Positions 4,670-6,219 of a stretch of 6,219 nucleotides of DNA are shown here, piece by piece. A program made the position numbers and the translations under genes. The stretch is taken from positions 1 through 6,219 of the forward strand of contig CAZRZO010000015.1 of assembly GCA_964604635.1 (NCBI GenBank), in the 5' to 3' direction. Every line of letters starts with the position of its first letter. Positions within the stretch are counted from its first letter, which is position 1. Below the pieces are notes generated by a model. That model did not search any database. It was not told the origin of the DNA and saw nothing but the letters and a program-made list of their open reading frames with translations. This stretch comes from JAJZMY01 sp964604635 (GTDB taxonomy: Archaea; Micrarchaeota; Micrarchaeia; Micrarchaeales; Micrarchaeaceae).

Positions 4670-4981
4670 ATGAAAACAAAAATAAAAGATATATTAAAAG
4701 GTAAAATGATAGATTTTATAACAAAGGATAATAAAAGATATTGGTTCAAAGTAGAACAATCAAGAGATATAGATATTATGCTTAAAATACAAAATGAACC
4801 AGCAATTAAAATTATTACTGATAATAAAGCAGTATTAGTTATTAATGTTGTTGAAGGTAAGAAAAATCAAGTTAAAAGTTCATATACTAAATTTCTTAAC
4901 AAGTATAAAAAAGAACCTGTTGTAGATATGAGTGTTGATACATATAAACTTAATGGTCTTAATAATATAATTTTAGAATAA
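4670..4981 (+). CDS. Hypothetical 103-aa soluble protein
   Basis: ATG 4670 is preferred. GGTG at 4660-4663 is six bases upstream and matches the site of the preceding gene, whereas the in-frame ATG at 4658 overlaps that site. The product begins MKTKIKDILKGKM. It then appears to be mixed beta/alpha: FITKDNKRYWFKVEQ, IMLKIQNEPAIKIIT and KAVLVINVVEG resemble successive beta-strands, followed by a Lys-rich helix (SSYTKFLNKYKKE) and a C-terminal NGLNNIILE. There is no membrane segment. The stop TAA ends one base before the GTG within the next gene's ribosome-site region. No family was recognised. Confidence 0.78.
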   Translation: MKTKIKDILKGKMIDFITKDNKRYWFKVEQSRDIDIMLKIQNEPAIKIITDNKAVLVINVVEGKKNQVKSSYTKFLNKYKKEPVVDMSVDTYKLNGLNNIILE

Positions 4982-4990
4982 GTGGTCATA

Positions 4991-5494
4991 ATGAACGAAA
5001 TAATATACAATAGTTTAATAATGGGCGGTTTAATAACAACTGGTTTAATATCATATTATGTAGCAGTATCTGCTGTAATACCATTCATAATGTTATCTGC
5101 ACAATTATATTTATTTAATGCTGATAATATTAAAGATTATAAAACAAACCCCTTTAAGATATATAAAATAGCCGAAAAAAGTCAATTTGGTAAAAGAGTT
5201 TTAGAACCTATAAACACTTTAAATCCTGAAAAAATAGAATTTCAATTTTTAGAAAATAGTTTAGATACTGATAAAAGATATTTATTATGGTTTAGTCAAA
5301 ATGAAGATAATTTATACGATATTATTTTATTTAAAGTTCCTACTAACTATACACCAGAAATAATTTTAGCATATATATATCATACTATTACAAGAACAGA
5401 AATTTTAAAGATGAAAAGCACGATAATTGATGCATATTATAGTAAAGGAGGAATTAAAGGCGTTATTAAGATTATAAATAAATTTAAAAAATAA
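4991..5494 (+). CDS. Hypothetical 167-aa membrane-anchored protein
   Basis: ATG 4991 follows the previous stop by 9 bases, with AGTGGTC acting as ribosome site. The in-frame GTG at 4982 is probably part of that site. Residues 4-42 are continuously hydrophobic (from IIYNSLIMGG to AQLYLF), long enough for two close membrane helices or one long one. A soluble domain of about 125 residues follows, with aromatic/beta-like stretches (IEFQFLEN, YLLWFSQ, DIILFKV), a helical part (ILAYIYHTITRTEILKMK) and a basic, Gly-containing tail ending IINKFKK. The positive residues after the hydrophobic block suggest the C-terminal domain is cytoplasmic or inside the virion. No Walker A motif is seen, so it is not an obvious packaging ATPase. 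The family is unknown. Confidence 0.8.
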   Translation: MNEIIYNSLIMGGLITTGLISYYVAVSAVIPFIMLSAQLYLFNADNIKDYKTNPFKIYKIAEKSQFGKRVLEPINTLNPEKIEFQFLENSLDTDKRYLLWFSQNEDNLYDIILFKVPTNYTPEIILAYIYHTITRTEILKMKSTIIDAYYSKGGIKGVIKIINKFKK

Positions 5495-5504
5495 TTTTTT
5501 GATT

Positions 5505-5816
5505 ATGTTAAAATATAAATATTATAAAAAAATCTTTTATAATCTTAATGCTAAGGTTATATCTAAACATAGAACTATTTATAAAAACTATATAAATTAT
5601 CAAATAGACATTCTTATGTTATATAGAAACAAAGAATTTTCTTATATTTTAATAGCATATTTTGATAGTTATCCTACTATTAAACTAATAAGAAATGCTA
5701 TTGTTTATGAAATAGAACAAACTTTATTTAATTTTAATAAAAAACAATTATTATTAGAAATTTATATTAATAATAAGAAGAACCCTTCAAATTTAACATC
5801 TTACTGCGATGATTAA
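5505..5816 (+). CDS. Hypothetical 103-aa basic, Tyr-rich protein
   Basis: The start is taken at ATG 5505, 10 bases after the preceding stop; a TTG at 5499 is in frame. No GGTG-type site is present (the upstream bases are mostly T), so translation may rely on coupling to the previous gene. The product begins MLKYKYYKKIFYNLN and is rich in Tyr, Lys, Asn and Ile. YQIDILMLYRNKEFSYILIAYFD suggests a beta-hairpin of two long strands near residues 32-54, followed by a helix (IKLIRNAIVYEIEQTLFNF) and a last strand (QLLLEIYIN). It is probably a soluble alpha/beta fold. The end (TSYCDD) overlaps the possible first ATG of the next gene by 8 bases. No family was recognised. Confidence 0.75.
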   Translation: MLKYKYYKKIFYNLNAKVISKHRTIYKNYINYQIDILMLYRNKEFSYILIAYFDSYPTIKLIRNAIVYEIEQTLFNFNKKQLLLEIYINNKKNPSNLTSYCDD

Positions 5817-5817
5817 T

Positions 5818-6057
5818 ATGTCGATAAGTGTTTTTATTAATAATATTATTATACACTCCATAGAATATGGCTGGCATTATTTTACTTCCCTTTTTATTTC
5901 TTTTCATCTTACTGGTTATGGATTTATCATTGGAGGTGTTATATTATATATAGCAGGTAAAAAGATTTTAGCAGGTGTATTGAATATTATTGTTATTGCT
6001 TTAATTGTAATTGGAATAGCATCAGTGTTTAATATTAATCTATTATCATATTTATAA
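5818..6057 (+). CDS. 79-aa two-helix hydrophobic membrane protein; candidate spindle-virus-type capsid protein
   Basis: Two starts are possible. ATG 5809 overlaps the preceding gene by 8 bases. ATG 5818 is preceded by GATGAT (5808-5813), which resembles the GGTGAT site and spacing at 3496, so it is preferred. The product has an amphipathic, aromatic N-terminal part, including YGWHYFTSLFISFHL, then GYGFIIGGVILYIAG, a short KK turn, and ILAGVLNIIVIALIVIGIASV. That gives two Gly-containing hydrophobic helices joined by a tight basic turn. Major capsid proteins of archaeal spindle-shaped viruses are small, of about this size, with two such helices, so this is a candidate by architecture only. A holin-like or other small membrane protein is the alternative. 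It is the last gene of the P3 operon. Confidence 0.75.
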   Translation: MSISVFINNIIIHSIEYGWHYFTSLFISFHLTGYGFIIGGVILYIAGKKILAGVLNIIVIALIVIGIASVFNINLLSYL

Positions 6058-6059
6058 TA

Positions 6060-6161
6060 AGATATGATAAAATATAAGATATAAAGCCTTGCATACAGAT
6101 AAATATTACCAGTAAAAAACTATATACAAGACTATATAAATGATTTTTTGATTAAAAACAT
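6060..6161 (-). ncRNA. Candidate minus-strand small RNA with a 14-bp helix
   Basis: Promoter P4 (6200-6181, minus) would start a transcript near 6161 running left. No useful frame follows; the first ATG (6161-6159) gives only 9 codons. The minus RNA can pair 6133-6120 with 6085-6098 over 14 consecutive base pairs, three of them G-U (6131-6087, 6126-6092, 6122-6096). After one mismatch, four more pairs extend the stem (6138-6135 with 6080-6083). On the plus strand the three G-U pairs become A-C mismatches, so the helix favours the minus RNA. The loop (6119-6099) starts with six U, and U-rich sequence follows the stem (6085-6060). The end is a guess, and the U-run in the loop could itself terminate. 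No known RNA family was recognised. Confidence 0.45.
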
Positions 6162-6180
6162 TACTACTCTATCCTTCATC

Positions 6181-6200
6181 TATATATATGTTTCTATTAA
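6181..6200 (-). promoter_or_regulatory. Archaeal promoter P4 on the minus strand
   Basis: Read on the minus strand, 6200 to 6181 is TTAATAGAAACATATATATA, identical to P1 and P3 except C for G after GAAA, the same base as in P2. It points left, toward the end of the plus-strand operon. A match of 19 in 20 to two other promoters in the opposite orientation is unlikely to be chance, even in AT-rich DNA. Confidence 0.65.
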
Positions 6201-6219
6201 ATACTCTTTTTATTATTCT

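Noticed and set aside
6143..6151. T-run as terminator of the plus-strand operon
   Set aside because: A six-T run after the last gene could end transcription, but it lies 86 bases past the stop, has no other support, and single T-runs are frequent here.
1..6219. Terminal inverted repeats, tRNA or attachment sites
   Set aside because: The window edges do not match each other in inverted orientation and no tRNA-like cloverleaf or duplicated core was found, so linear ends or integration sites cannot be shown here.

Overview
This 6.2-kb window is extremely AT-rich (by eye about four-fifths A+T) and reads as part of an archaeal virus, provirus or virus-derived plasmid. The archaeal assignment rests on two signals. 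The first is a Shine-Dalgarno of the form GGTG (once GGTGAT), placed 5-6 bases before most starts. The second is a 20-base BRE/TATA promoter element, TTAATAGAAA(G/C)ATATATATA, found two times on the plus strand and once on the minus strand, with a shorter relative on the plus strand. The viral assignment rests on a 619-aa protein-primed-type family B DNA polymerase surrounded by short orphan genes and small membrane proteins. A methanogen host would fit the base composition and ribosome binding sites, but that is inference.

Layout: (1) 1-401 is the 3' end of a surface-like protein gene with two C-terminal membrane segments. (2) 402-773 is non-coding and holds an AT-rich inverted repeat, a 32-bp exact direct repeat, promoter P1 and a structured leader. 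The loop of the leader hairpin is complementary to sequence just before the next start codon. (3) 774-3188 is a two-gene unit: a basic 179-aa protein in the position expected for a terminal protein, then the polymerase. (4) 3185-3633 has promoter P2 overlapping the polymerase stop, a perfect 20-bp palindrome, and two small charged proteins. (5) 3634-3944 holds three tandem 20-bp palindrome-bearing repeats, a probable 30-aa gene with a TTG start, and promoter P3. (6) 3945-6057 is a tight seven-gene operon of unrecognised proteins. It includes a two-segment membrane protein and ends in a very hydrophobic protein of about 80 aa that resembles spindle-virus major capsid proteins in architecture. 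(7) 6058-6219 carries promoter P4 on the minus strand with no open frame behind it. It is followed by a 14-bp helix that forms cleanly only in minus-strand RNA, so it is a candidate small RNA convergent with the operon.

How it may work: P1 would express the replication pair (priming protein and polymerase) under leader control. P2 would express small charged, possibly regulatory, proteins. P3 would express a structural or membrane module. The near-identical promoters suggest coordinated transcription of the modules and the candidate RNA. The most interesting parts are the RNA elements behind P1 and P4, the three-repeat array, and the polymerase with a diverged motif C and a shortened region between motifs B and C.
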